A stretch of DNA of 64,000 nucleotides from Paenalcaligenes sp050487225. Lineage in GTDB: Bacteria > Pseudomonadota > Gammaproteobacteria > Burkholderiales > Burkholderiaceae_B. Numbering within the stretch: the stretch's first letter is position 1; each line of letters opens with the position of its first letter. Shown here in pieces: positions 50,619 to 57,969 of this stretch. A program made the position numbers and the translations under genes. The stretch spans positions 1,178,001 to 1,242,000 of the forward strand of contig NZ_JBKQGY010000001.1 of assembly GCF_050487225.1 (NCBI RefSeq). The letters run 5' to 3'. A model generated the notes under the pieces. It saw only the letters and a list, made by a program, of their open reading frames with translations, made no database searches and was not told the DNA's origin.

Positions 50619-51107
50619 ATGACACACCTTGTGCTAGATCCCTGCTGCGGTGGCCGCATGATGTGGTTTAACCCACAAGACCAACGCTGTTTATTTGGCG
50701 ACATGCGGCACGAATCCCTAATCGTTACCGACCGCACTCACAAAGATGACGGCACAAGAGCCATTCATGTGCACCCTGACATGCAAATGGACTTCCGTGC
50801 GCTGCCCTTTCCCGATAACACCTTTTATCACGTTGCCTTTGACCCGCCTCACCTGGTACGGGCTGGCAAGCGTAGTTGGATGGCAGCCAAGTACGGAAAA
50901 CTCGGGGACGACTGGCGCGAAGATTTACGCCTTGGGTTTGCTGAATGCTTCCGCGTACTGCGCCCACACGGCACGCTGAATTTCAAATGGAACGAAACAC
51001 AGATACCAGTGCGTGATGTTCTGGCCTGCACCGACGTACTCCCCCTATATGGCCACCGCTCAGGTCGGCTGAACAAAACCCACTGGATCACCTTTATTAA
51101 GCCATGA
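50619..51107 (+). CDS. phage SAM-dependent methyltransferase
   Basis: 162 residues from ATG 50619 (AGGAG eight bases upstream). Motif I is VLDPCCGGRMMWFNPQ and motif IV FDPPHLV; a KYGKLGDDWREDL block follows. The order and short length match small phage adenine/cytosine-type methyltransferases without a target domain. It may protect phage DNA from restriction or modify another substrate. Confidence 0.75.
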   Translation: MTHLVLDPCCGGRMMWFNPQDQRCLFGDMRHESLIVTDRTHKDDGTRAIHVHPDMQMDFRALPFPDNTFYHVAFDPPHLVRAGKRSWMAAKYGKLGDDWREDLRLGFAECFRVLRPHGTLNFKWNETQIPVRDVLACTDVLPLYGHRSGRLNKTHWITFIKP

Positions 51108-51114
51108 GGCACAC

Positions 51115-52455
51115 ATGACACAGATACAAGCATACGAAGACATGAGCAAAGAAGCTCTGATAGAGCATCACCTCCACACACTACAGCAGCATGCAGATGA
51201 TATGGAGATGCTGTCTAAAGAGTTGGCTGAGCGCCCCCACGCTAAGATTGATCGACCCATGGCTATTGGATGCGGTCGCTTTGGCATCGGCGTAAAAACA
51301 TGCACTGTTCTAGATGCAGCGGCTCGCCATTACGATTTTGTGACTAGCGACGCTCAAGAGAAAAAACGACAAGAGCACGCCAAGCGTTTCATTGAGAACA
51401 TCGCGAAATGCAGTCATGAATCAGCAGAAGGTACCGATCAAGCATGCCCATCATGCGCCGGTAGCGGACATAAAGACGATGTAAAGATGGTTTGGTGCGG
51501 CTGCGGTGACGGTTACCCAGAAAATAGCTATGACGCAGGGTTTATGGCAGCCACAGGGCATTGTGAGAACTGCGACACCACACCACAAGTACCCCCCGAA
51601 CTTATCGAGCTAGCTAAAAAATTTAGCTTTAGGCCAGCCCCACCCTCAAATCCACCCATCACCCCATACTCAGAGGAAAAGCCCGATCAAGCTCTATTGA
51701 TTAGTATGGCCTGCTGCCTTCATCACGGATTCGGGCTACTAAGTAAAAGCCAGCAAGACTCCATGCTCAACGATATGCGCAAGCTATGGGATGAGGTCAT
51801 GGGACGTGGCTATTACTCTCCTTCTACCCGTGACCGCTATATAGCAATGCTCAATACTGGAGTCCAAGGCTCAAGTATATTTAAAGTGCTTACCGACCGG
51901 TTTAAAGTCAGCGCCGAACTACTGGGAACCACTGCTATGGTGGATACAACCACCGTTACTGCTGTTCCACCTGACGCCCCCACATACAACTTAGGCTTAG
52001 CCGCCGCAGCGGGTGTGCTAGGACCTGTGGTCACGTTCGCCATGAATGCGGCACGCTTAGCCGATGAAGCCGCAGTTATAGACAAACTGAACGGAGCCTC
52101 ACCGACAACCGCACAGCTTTGGGCGATGAGTTGCGGCTATCCCGTATTGCCAGAGACATTCGTTCAGATTGCGCGTGACGTGCTTGGGCGTTATGGAACA
52201 AGTAAGAGCACCGAAAAAACAGGTGGTCTACAAGAGTTTCTGCATGAAGCTAAACGCGCTGGCATTACCCACCTCAACCCGAAACGCGCCTGCGGCAACC
52301 CGCAGTGTGGCTGGCAAGGCTTCACAGACAGGCTATGCGGCTCTGTCGGCCCTCTATGTCCCGAATGCGGCGAAACCACGGAGCCCATTTGCACCTGCCC
52401 ATCCGGAGACGGATCACTGCGATGGCCTTGCCCTGTGCATCCGCCTGAGGAGTGA
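51115..52455 (+). CDS. large zinc-knuckle phage protein, unknown
   Basis: 446 residues. A DnaJ-like zinc knuckle CPSCAGSG at about 116 with CGCGDGYP and HCENCD nearby, and a Cys-rich C-terminus (CGNPQCGW, LCPECGE, CTCPSGDG). The middle is Ala-rich (LGLAAAAGVLGPVVTFAMNA). It lies 7 bp after the methyltransferase. I cannot name a family; at least two zinc sites are likely. Confidence 0.6.
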   Translation: MTQIQAYEDMSKEALIEHHLHTLQQHADDMEMLSKELAERPHAKIDRPMAIGCGRFGIGVKTCTVLDAAARHYDFVTSDAQEKKRQEHAKRFIENIAKCSHESAEGTDQACPSCAGSGHKDDVKMVWCGCGDGYPENSYDAGFMAATGHCENCDTTPQVPPELIELAKKFSFRPAPPSNPPITPYSEEKPDQALLISMACCLHHGFGLLSKSQQDSMLNDMRKLWDEVMGRGYYSPSTRDRYIAMLNTGVQGSSIFKVLTDRFKVSAELLGTTAMVDTTTVTAVPPDAPTYNLGLAAAAGVLGPVVTFAMNAARLADEAAVIDKLNGASPTTAQLWAMSCGYPVLPETFVQIARDVLGRYGTSKSTEKTGGLQEFLHEAKRAGITHLNPKRACGNPQCGWQGFTDRLCGSVGPLCPECGETTEPICTCPSGDGSLRWPCPVHPPEE

Positions 52456-52476
52456 ATGACCTAAAGCTGCAACACC

Positions 52477-52776
52477 CTATGCATCTAAGGATGTTTCCTT
52501 AGCGTTTGATCTAGTTTTCAAAACATCTGGAAGCGCCACTGTAATAAGCTCGCTATCGCTATGACCAAGCCTATCTAAAACGACAGAATGAATAGCCTCT
52601 TTGTGCACGGCATAGGCCTCTAAGCACATTTCGCCATTACGTAGCTCTTTCCCGACAATTCTTTCCAGAGCGTAAAGCGATATTTGTACTGTGACTTTTT
52701 GATGCTCTGCCGTATGAAAAGCAAAGACGATACGAGCTGGGCTTATTTGGTACTTAACAAACTCGTCCTCAATCAT
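52477..52776 (-). CDS. DUF1488-like protein, paralogue A
   Basis: 99 residues from ATG 52776 (AGGAGGACCTC before it). ARIVFAFHTAEHQKVTVQIS, LERIVGKELRNGE and AYAVHKEAIHSVVL align with the protein at 53176. The pattern resembles DUF1488. It follows the small membrane gene at 52790 by 13 bp. Function unknown. Confidence 0.55.
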   Translation of the reverse strand: MIEDEFVKYQISPARIVFAFHTAEHQKVTVQISLYALERIVGKELRNGEMCLEAYAVHKEAIHSVVLDRLGHSDSELITVALPDVLKTRSNAKETSLDA

Positions 52777-52789
52777 GAGGTCCTCCTTT

Positions 52790-53014
52790 TCAATACACAG
52801 AGTCTCGTACATTATGAATTTCGCCAGCAGATGAATAGTCTACAACATTACCCTCACGGCTTGTCAGACGTGGTGTTTCCCCTAGTCCCTTCTTTTTCTC
52901 CACTTCTTCAATAGGAAGAAAATAAACAGAACGAAAAAATAGAACACAAACACCACTACAAAAAGTGGCAAAAACTCTTAACCAAAAAAACAACCACTGA
53001 CTGAGATGGAACAT
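52790..53014 (-). CDS. small membrane protein upstream of paralogue A
   Basis: 74 residues: one N-terminal helix (WLFFWLRVFATFCSGVCVLF), then a charged tail (EEVEKKKGLGETPRLTSREG). GGGGGCTTT precedes the ATG. The stop lies 13 bp before the next ATG and overlaps its ribosome binding site region, which supports a two-gene unit. Confidence 0.5.
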   Translation of the reverse strand: MFHLSQWLFFWLRVFATFCSGVCVLFFRSVYFLPIEEVEKKKGLGETPRLTSREGNVVDYSSAGEIHNVRDSVY

Positions 53015-53120
53015 AAAGCCCCCTGCAACTCAAGGTCTCAAAGTCAAATCTTAATACCAACCTAACAATATGTTACCCACACTTTATGCCTACAAGTGAA
53101 ACATTGGTGCTTTCGTCATA

Positions 53121-53144
53121 AAAAAAAGCATCAAAATATGATGC
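53121..53144 (-). terminator. terminator of paralogue B gene
   Basis: Minus-strand GCATCA-TATTT-TGATGC followed by at least seven T, 30 bp after the stop at 53176. Confidence 0.8.
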
Positions 53145-53175
53145 CTTTAAACGAGAAAATCTACGTTTTCTCCAC

Positions 53176-53487
53176 CTATAAAAAGTGACGTTTAGAGATA
53201 CCAGTCCTTGCTTTTTTATCGCCAATCTTCCATAAGCCTTTTATTAGCCTAGACATCAGGCTTTCTCTGTGCGACTCCTGTTGTGACTTTTGTTGCAACA
53301 CGAATCGTTGGATTTGTTCTTTATGGGCGTAGTACGTATCTATGCAACCCTGAATACTCAATGGCTTTCCAGCCAATACCTCCAATCTTTCGCGGGCCAC
53401 CCACCCCCATAACTTCTCACCTGAAACAAGGAATGTAAACACCACCCCGGGAGGATCATCCTCATATTTCGCTACTAACGTCTGCAT
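53176..53487 (-). CDS. DUF1488-like protein, paralogue B
   Basis: 103 residues from ATG 53487 (AGAGGTGAGT before it). PPGVVFTFLVSGEKLWGWVA, RLEVLAGKPLS and YYAHKEQIQRFVLQQ parallel the 52477 protein. The C-terminus is very basic (KGLWKIGDKKARTGISKRHF). A terminator follows. Two related antisense genes in the rightward operon suggest duplication of an accessory gene. Confidence 0.55.
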   Translation of the reverse strand: MQTLVAKYEDDPPGVVFTFLVSGEKLWGWVARERLEVLAGKPLSIQGCIDTYYAHKEQIQRFVLQQKSQQESHRESLMSRLIKGLWKIGDKKARTGISKRHFL

Positions 53488-53685
53488 ACTCACCTCTTGC
53501 AACCAAATATTTGCCCTGAGTACATATCCGGGCAGCAGCATAAATGAAGGGGTTATTTTGATTTAAATGCGCGACTTAAAACCTCAACTGTAAGGTTCAT
53601 GAATAGTCTACCTAGCAGCTTTTTGTACACCGCACACCAAATGTAACGAAATACAAACCCTTCCCCAGCACGGACACAGACTAAC

Positions 53686-53707
53686 ACCCCGCAAATGCGG
53701 GGTTTTT
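53686..53707 (+). terminator. hairpin before the 72-aa gene
   Basis: ACCCCGC-AAAT-GCGGGGT followed by five T, 13 bp before the next ATG. Confidence 0.8.
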
Positions 53708-53719
53708 ACTGGAAATAAT

Positions 53720-53938
53720 ATGAACAAACCAACAATCATTGAAGCACGCATCACTGATCCTGCAACAAAAGTATCCCTAGATGCAGTAATGGCACTAGTT
53801 AAACAGGGTATTCCATTTGTTGCCGTGCCATGCGTAACAACAGAGCAAGTAGATGCAGCGGTGACTCTAGGAGAAAAGCACTGGCAAGAGATTATGTCCA
53901 CGCCCCACGTGAGGCAACCAGGAGCTTGCTCGCATTAG
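53720..53938 (+). CDS. hypothetical phage protein before xis
   Basis: 72 residues. NKPTIIEARITDPATKVSLD and VMALVKQGIPFVAVPCVT look like a compact alpha/beta protein. ATG follows GGAAATAAT. No family recognised. Confidence 0.55.
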   Translation: MNKPTIIEARITDPATKVSLDAVMALVKQGIPFVAVPCVTTEQVDAAVTLGEKHWQEIMSTPHVRQPGACSH

Positions 53939-53980
53939 AAGCAATGGCTATTACCTCCCCCACTACAGACGCAACTACAC

Positions 53981-54002
53981 ACCCGGCATAAGCCGGGTTT
54001 TT
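53981..54002 (+). terminator. hairpin before xis
   Basis: ACCCGGC-ATAA-GCCGGGT followed by five T, then the GGAG of the excisionase gene. Confidence 0.8.
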
Positions 54003-54015
54003 GTTGGAGATAACA

Positions 54016-54288
54016 ATGATTAATAGCGCCCTTGCCCCGGCGACGCAGGAGCCTGTTAACCCACCAATCCAGATCAAGTGGGTCAAGCTCGACAAATACT
54101 GCGAGCTTTCAGGTGATACAAAACAGGCCGTATACTTCCGTCGCAAAACTCGCGTATGGAAAGAAGGCGTTCATCTACGGAAAGACCCGCAAAACAGGCT
54201 GTGGGTGAACTTAGAAGAGGTAGAAAATTGGCTACTGCAAAGCACAAATACAAGCTGCCAAAAGGGGTCACAATACGTTCACTTGTAA
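54016..54288 (+). CDS. xis: excisionase
   Basis: 90 residues from ATG 54016 (GGAG seven bases upstream). VKLDKYCELSGDTKQAVYFR and KDPQNRLWVNLEEVENWLLQ are the winged-helix pattern of phage excisionases. The integrase start lies inside its 3' end. It would direct excision at the att sites. Confidence 0.85.
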   Translation: MINSALAPATQEPVNPPIQIKWVKLDKYCELSGDTKQAVYFRRKTRVWKEGVHLRKDPQNRLWVNLEEVENWLLQSTNTSCQKGSQYVHL

Positions 54289-55454
54289 CGGGTGAGCGGC
54301 TTCAAATTGCATTCACCTATAACGGCGTTCAGTGCAGAGAGCTTCTGCCTGAACAGAACATCACCAAAGCATATATAGACTATGCAAATGGTATCCGCTT
54401 AGAAATAAACCGGAAGATCACTGACGGTTCCTTCAACTATGAGGATTTTTTCCCTGAATCAGCACGCGTTGAAGAATTCTCACCTGAGCGGAAAAAGCAT
54501 CTAATGGCCACACTTTTTGAAAAGCAGCTCAGCCATTACGGGCAGCAAGCTTTAAACGGTACTATTTCCCCATCCACCCATCTTGGCTACAAAAAAATAA
54601 TAGATGGCAGGCTCGCCCCCAAATGGGGTGGGCACTTCATTACAGAAATTACGCCATCTGAACTCAGGCAATGGATTGCGGGACTCAGCGTAACCGCTAA
54701 AACCGCTAGAAATATTCTATCCCCCCTGCGCTCAATCTTTGATGATGCGGTGAATGATGAAATTATCGACTTCAACCCGCTGGATAGGATTGCCCTGTCC
54801 AAAATCCTACGTCAAACATCGAAGAAATCCGAGTATGAGGTGGATCCGTTCGACATCAACGAAACAGAAGCACTGATTAAACATGCGCGCCTAGACGAAA
54901 GGCCATTTATCCAATTCTGGCTAGCCACAGGTTTGCGTACAGGTGAAATGCTGGCCTTACCATGGAGAAATGTTGACTGGATCAATAAGACAATGCGGAT
55001 TGATACAAACATCGTCACTGGCATTGTTGATGGAAAGACAGCGCAAGTCGAGAAAGCACCAAAGACCGCAGCCGGTATTCGTGACGTGATGCTGTCCGAA
55101 AGCGCTTTACAGGCTCTTCGTAATCAAAAGCCCGCGAGCTTTCTTGCTGATGATCGAGTGTGGATTAACCCGAGAACCGGCGAGCCATGGACTACTGAAT
55201 CACAAATCCGTAAAACCCTATGGGCACCACTTTGCAAACGTGCCGGCGTTCGATACCGAAACGCCTACCAAATGCGGCACACGTTCGCCAGCACCCTGCT
55301 CACAAACGGAGCCAACCCGTTTTGGCTTGCCAGCCAAATGGGGCATGAAGATGTTGAAATGGTGTTCCGTGTTTACGGCAAATGGATAGACTCAAACTAT
55401 CAGAAAACCATTGCCCAAACTGATCGGTGTGAAATCGGTGTGAAATCGGTGTGA
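54228..55454 (+). CDS. int: tyrosine integrase (DUF3596 / tyrosine recombinase)
   Basis: 408 residues from TTG 54228, with AGAGG seven bases upstream, within xis. N-terminal arm-binding domain (LPKGVTIRSLVTGERLQIAF), core-binding domain (about 110-210) and catalytic domain: Arg in ATGLRTGEMLALPW, Lys in KTAAGIRDV, YQMRHTFAST (Tyr replacing the first His as in this subfamily), GHEDVEMVFRVYGKW with the nucleophile Tyr. It integrates at the tmRNA 3' end next to it. Confidence 0.92.
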   Translation: MATAKHKYKLPKGVTIRSLVTGERLQIAFTYNGVQCRELLPEQNITKAYIDYANGIRLEINRKITDGSFNYEDFFPESARVEEFSPERKKHLMATLFEKQLSHYGQQALNGTISPSTHLGYKKIIDGRLAPKWGGHFITEITPSELRQWIAGLSVTAKTARNILSPLRSIFDDAVNDEIIDFNPLDRIALSKILRQTSKKSEYEVDPFDINETEALIKHARLDERPFIQFWLATGLRTGEMLALPWRNVDWINKTMRIDTNIVTGIVDGKTAQVEKAPKTAAGIRDVMLSESALQALRNQKPASFLADDRVWINPRTGEPWTTESQIRKTLWAPLCKRAGVRYRNAYQMRHTFASTLLTNGANPFWLASQMGHEDVEMVFRVYGKWIDSNYQKTIAQTDRCEIGVKSV

Positions 55455-55455
55455 A
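55423..55455 (+). repeat. three tandem 11-bp integrase arm-type sites
   Basis: ATCGGTGTGAA three times in a row, forming the last codons of int and its stop. Two related copies lie by the left att site (12427-12448). The arrangement fits arm sites of attP. Confidence 0.65.
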
Positions 55456-55475
55456 ACGCTACACTACACTGCACT

Positions 55476-55506
55476 AAAAAAGCCGGGTTATTAGCCCGGC
55501 TTTCTT
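55476..55506. terminator. bidirectional terminator serving int and tmRNA
   Basis: AAAAAAGCCGGG-TTATTAG-CCCGGCTTTCTT. It ends int on the plus strand and, read on the minus strand, follows the tmRNA 3' end by about 30 bp, replacing the original tmRNA terminator at 12286. Confidence 0.85.
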
Positions 55507-55536
55507 AGCCTTCCCCTAGTGTGGGGTAGTGTGTTG

Positions 55537-55568
55537 TGGTGGAGCCGGCGGGAATTGAACCCGCGTCC
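55537..55568 (-). repeat. right att repeat within tmRNA 3' end
   Basis: Identical to 12323-12354. It supplies the T-arm and CCA end of the functional tmRNA. Confidence 0.95.
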
Positions 55569-55900
55569 GCAAGCCCTCTACAGGCAGTTCTACATGTTTA
55601 GTTGATATATTTTAGAATTTAACCTCGGATTATGCCCATCAACAGGCCTTTCCTTAGCGATTCGCTTAGATTTAAAACTTGATTGAGCGAACCAACCAAA
55701 TTCGATTTCTTGTAAGTGACGCTGCTGTTAGTTGCCTAACCTAACCCAAGAACAAATTAGTGCAGCGGCAAAGCCGCTTAAGCGGCTAGTGCGAAACGCT
55801 CTTCGTTTGCGTTTAAAGTTTTCCAGTGGATTTACGAGCTTACTGGTGCTCGACATGCCCTGCTCTGCTTCGCGACCCACGTCGAAGCCAGATCGGCCCC
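55537..55900 (-). ncRNA. ssrA: tmRNA
   Basis: 364 nt. The 5' end GGGGCCGATCTGGCTTCGAC and the 3' end with encoded CCA form the tRNA-like domain. The tag frame (55810-55778) reads ANEERFALAA then TAA, close to the ANDERFALAA tag common in Burkholderiales. It rescues stalled ribosomes with SmpB. Its 3' end is now contributed by the prophage. Confidence 0.96.
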
Positions 55901-55926
55901 AAATGTTCGTTTATGCAGTACTTCCT

Positions 55927-55956
55927 AGTATACATGCTTAGCCCCATTGGCGCCAA
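55927..55956 (-). promoter_or_regulatory. tmRNA promoter
   Basis: On the minus strand TTGGCG (55956-55951), an 18-bp spacer and TATACT (55932-55927), about 27 bp before the mature 5' end. Confidence 0.6.
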
Positions 55957-55973
55957 ACTCTGCAACAATATTT

Positions 55974-56486
55974 TTACTCTGTTGCCGCACCACTCTCTTG
56001 CCAATCCAAACTCATCATTTCCCATGCATCGTCGTCTTTGCGGTAACGCACATTGGCGGTAAATACGGCTTTGTCGCTACGGCCTGTTTCTATGATGACG
56101 CGGTCTGCGGGCGCTTGAATGATGAACTCACACTCTCTGACCATTTTGGAATCATGCGTAGGCACAAACGCAAACGATAAGGTCATGGTGGATTTGCTAG
56201 CATCACGCACCAATATCTGTGTCGCTTTATACGCTTCCAATACATCAGTACAGCGTGTTTCTTGTACAGCTAAGGCGCGTTCTTGTTGTGCTTCTGGGCT
56301 GTCGTAATACATGTTGTACCAAAACACACACAACAATAATGCCACCGCTGCAACGCCACCGTGCATCCAAGCACGTTTACGTTGTTCAGCATTTATATCG
56401 GCCACACCGAACAGGATACCGCCGGAGCGTATCAAAACATAGATAGAGTACAACCCTATCGCACCCGCCACTATTAGACCAATCAT
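55974..56486 (-). CDS. membrane protein, unknown function
   Basis: 170 residues with two N-terminal helices (LIVAGAIGLYSIYVLIRSGG and GGVAAVALLLCVFWYNMYY) and a C-terminal periplasmic-like beta domain (RECEFIIQAPADRVIIETGR). Located just upstream of ssrA on the same strand. Not recognised. Confidence 0.6.
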   Translation of the reverse strand: MIGLIVAGAIGLYSIYVLIRSGGILFGVADINAEQRKRAWMHGGVAAVALLLCVFWYNMYYDSPEAQQERALAVQETRCTDVLEAYKATQILVRDASKSTMTLSFAFVPTHDSKMVRECEFIIQAPADRVIIETGRSDKAVFTANVRYRKDDDAWEMMSLDWQESGAATE

Positions 56487-56811
56487 AAATCACCAAAATT
56501 CAAAAAAGGAATCGTAGCAAGTAGTTTACCTGTGTCTCTGCCCGTACCACCACCATCCCTGTTTTTTCTCGCGTTTCTTGCGCGAACGCAAATAGTCTTA
56601 CCGAATATAGGGGTGATTGTTGCGATAATACTTAAAAATAGTTACAACTCTTTTAGATGTCAAACGTTAACGAAAGCAAAGTTTTCTGATGTAATACAAA
56701 CATCTACTAATGCAACGTTATGTAGACATTTGTAGCCACTGAAGACCCTATGTAGCACCTAGTATTTATTGCTCCACCTTGGAAACATTGTTAAATATTT
56801 GGGGGAACATC
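56487..56811. other. non-coding intergenic stretch
   Basis: No supportable gene. The last 60 bp are the leader of the possible 33-residue peptide. Nothing else stands out. Confidence 0.4.
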
Positions 56812-56913
56812 ATGATGGATCTTATTCACCTAAGCACAGATCTGCTCCCTGCTATTCTGATTGCTTCAGGTTCCACAATTGTGCTGGTCTTACTGCTCAG
56901 CCGGGATTACTGA
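56812..56913 (+). CDS. 33-aa membrane peptide (possible)
   Basis: ATG 56812 with GGGGGAACATC upstream. It begins MMDLIHLSTDLLPAILIASG and is mostly one hydrophobic helix (LPAILIASGSTIVLVLLL). The stop lies in TGACCTATAGGTCA, a perfect palindrome. Small size makes it uncertain, but the ribosome binding site and helix argue for it. Confidence 0.4.
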   Translation: MMDLIHLSTDLLPAILIASGSTIVLVLLLSRDY

Positions 56914-56938
56914 CCTATAGGTCAACTGCGCATTTTAC

Positions 56939-57736
56939 TTACGCGCATAAACGAGCATCGGCTACTTGGACTGCAACATTTGCTTGTACCATTGCATCAG
57001 CTAGCCACTCTGGTAAGGCTTCATTACAAATGAAGCCAGTAAACGCTATAGCTTTGCATACCCTGATATTTGCTTTAGCGTTGTGCCGCACTTGAGAAGA
57101 TAAAGCAATGACTTTATCCGTCAGCTCTATTACCCCCTGCTTTAACGCTACGTCGCTGAGATCCTCTTGCATGACGGTGCCCTCGTCATCAAAGGCTTGC
57201 ACACTCATAAAAGCGATATCGTAGTGAAACATGCGCACAATACTCATGACCAAATCGCCTTGGGCAATAAACATGCCGCGTTTGGCGATGCGCTTTACAG
57301 AGCCACCAGGAATAATCGCTTCGATCACAGGACTCGCACTGAGACGCTGTGCAATGTCTAGGTTATTACTGACTACCCTGCAACGCTTCTGACTAGCCAA
57401 TAAGGCCGAGGCCACCGCATTGCTTTCTTCGCCAGAGTCTAAATAGACCGTCATGCCCGGCTGTATATGATTGACAGCCAATTCTGCCAAATGACGTAAC
57501 GAGCTATCCCGCTCAGCCGGTAACTGCTGAAAGGTTTTGGCAGCCATCATGGCTCCGCCATGGCAACGCTCTACCAACCCTCGCTCGGCCAAGTAGCTGA
57601 AATCACGGCGAATGGTTTGCTGTGACGTATTAAAATGCGCAGCCAATGCCTCTATCGTTACGTAACCGCGATGCTGGATCATCTCCAAGATGCTGGTACG
57701 ACGAAGATTTAACGAAGGAGGAACAGCAGGCAGCAT
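56939..57736 (-). CDS. DeoR-family regulator
   Basis: 265 residues. N-terminal HTH (RRTSILEMIQHRGYVTIEAL, FNTSQQTIRRDFSYLAERG) with the DeoR signature, and a C-terminal sugar-phosphate-sensing domain (MTVYLDSGEESNAVASALL). It resembles GlpR-like regulators. It lies after the ureide operon on the same strand; its target is unknown. Confidence 0.85.
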   Translation of the reverse strand: MLPAVPPSLNLRRTSILEMIQHRGYVTIEALAAHFNTSQQTIRRDFSYLAERGLVERCHGGAMMAAKTFQQLPAERDSSLRHLAELAVNHIQPGMTVYLDSGEESNAVASALLASQKRCRVVSNNLDIAQRLSASPVIEAIIPGGSVKRIAKRGMFIAQGDLVMSIVRMFHYDIAFMSVQAFDDEGTVMQEDLSDVALKQGVIELTDKVIALSSQVRHNAKANIRVCKAIAFTGFICNEALPEWLADAMVQANVAVQVADARLCA

Positions 57737-57898
57737 AACAAACCCAGATCTTCAAAATTAGTAGGCCTATCACAACCTACCTCTTGGCTTAATTCTCTAC
57801 AGAATAGCACCTGAGTTTTACGTTAACTTCATCAATCAAACGCCAACATCCCGCACTCTTTATGTAAATGCCCTCAGAATCAGTGCCTTGAACGCAAA

Positions 57899-57936
57899 TA
57901 GCGGCTCTGAGCAAACCTACATACTCAGAGCCGCTA
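57899..57936 (-). terminator. terminator of the ureide operon
   Basis: A 13-bp stem, TAGCGGCTCTGAG pairing with CTCAGAGCCGCTA across 12 nt, followed by ATTTG on the minus strand. It lies 33 bp after the last gene of the operon. The remaining intergenic DNA to the DeoR gene shows no gene. Confidence 0.65.
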
Positions 57937-57969
57937 TAAGTTGGTTGCTACGCCAACGAAGGCTAGCTC

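Larger units (their letters stand above)
12323..55536. mobile_element. 43.2 kb siphovirus prophage integrated in ssrA
   Basis: A 32-bp direct repeat (12323-12354 and 55537-55568) brackets a full set of phage genes, with a tyrosine integrase at the right end. The repeat is the 3' end of tmRNA, so the phage brought a replacement 3' end and the tmRNA at 55537-55900 stays intact. Packaging, head, long-tail, lysis, replication and immunity modules are all present with no obvious disruption, so the prophage may be functional. The exact crossover point cannot be placed within the 32 bp. Confidence 0.95.

Noticed and set aside
43990..54010. CRISPR-like array of repeated hairpins
   Set aside because: The hairpins differ in stem sequence and lie between genes with irregular spacing; they are terminator-like.
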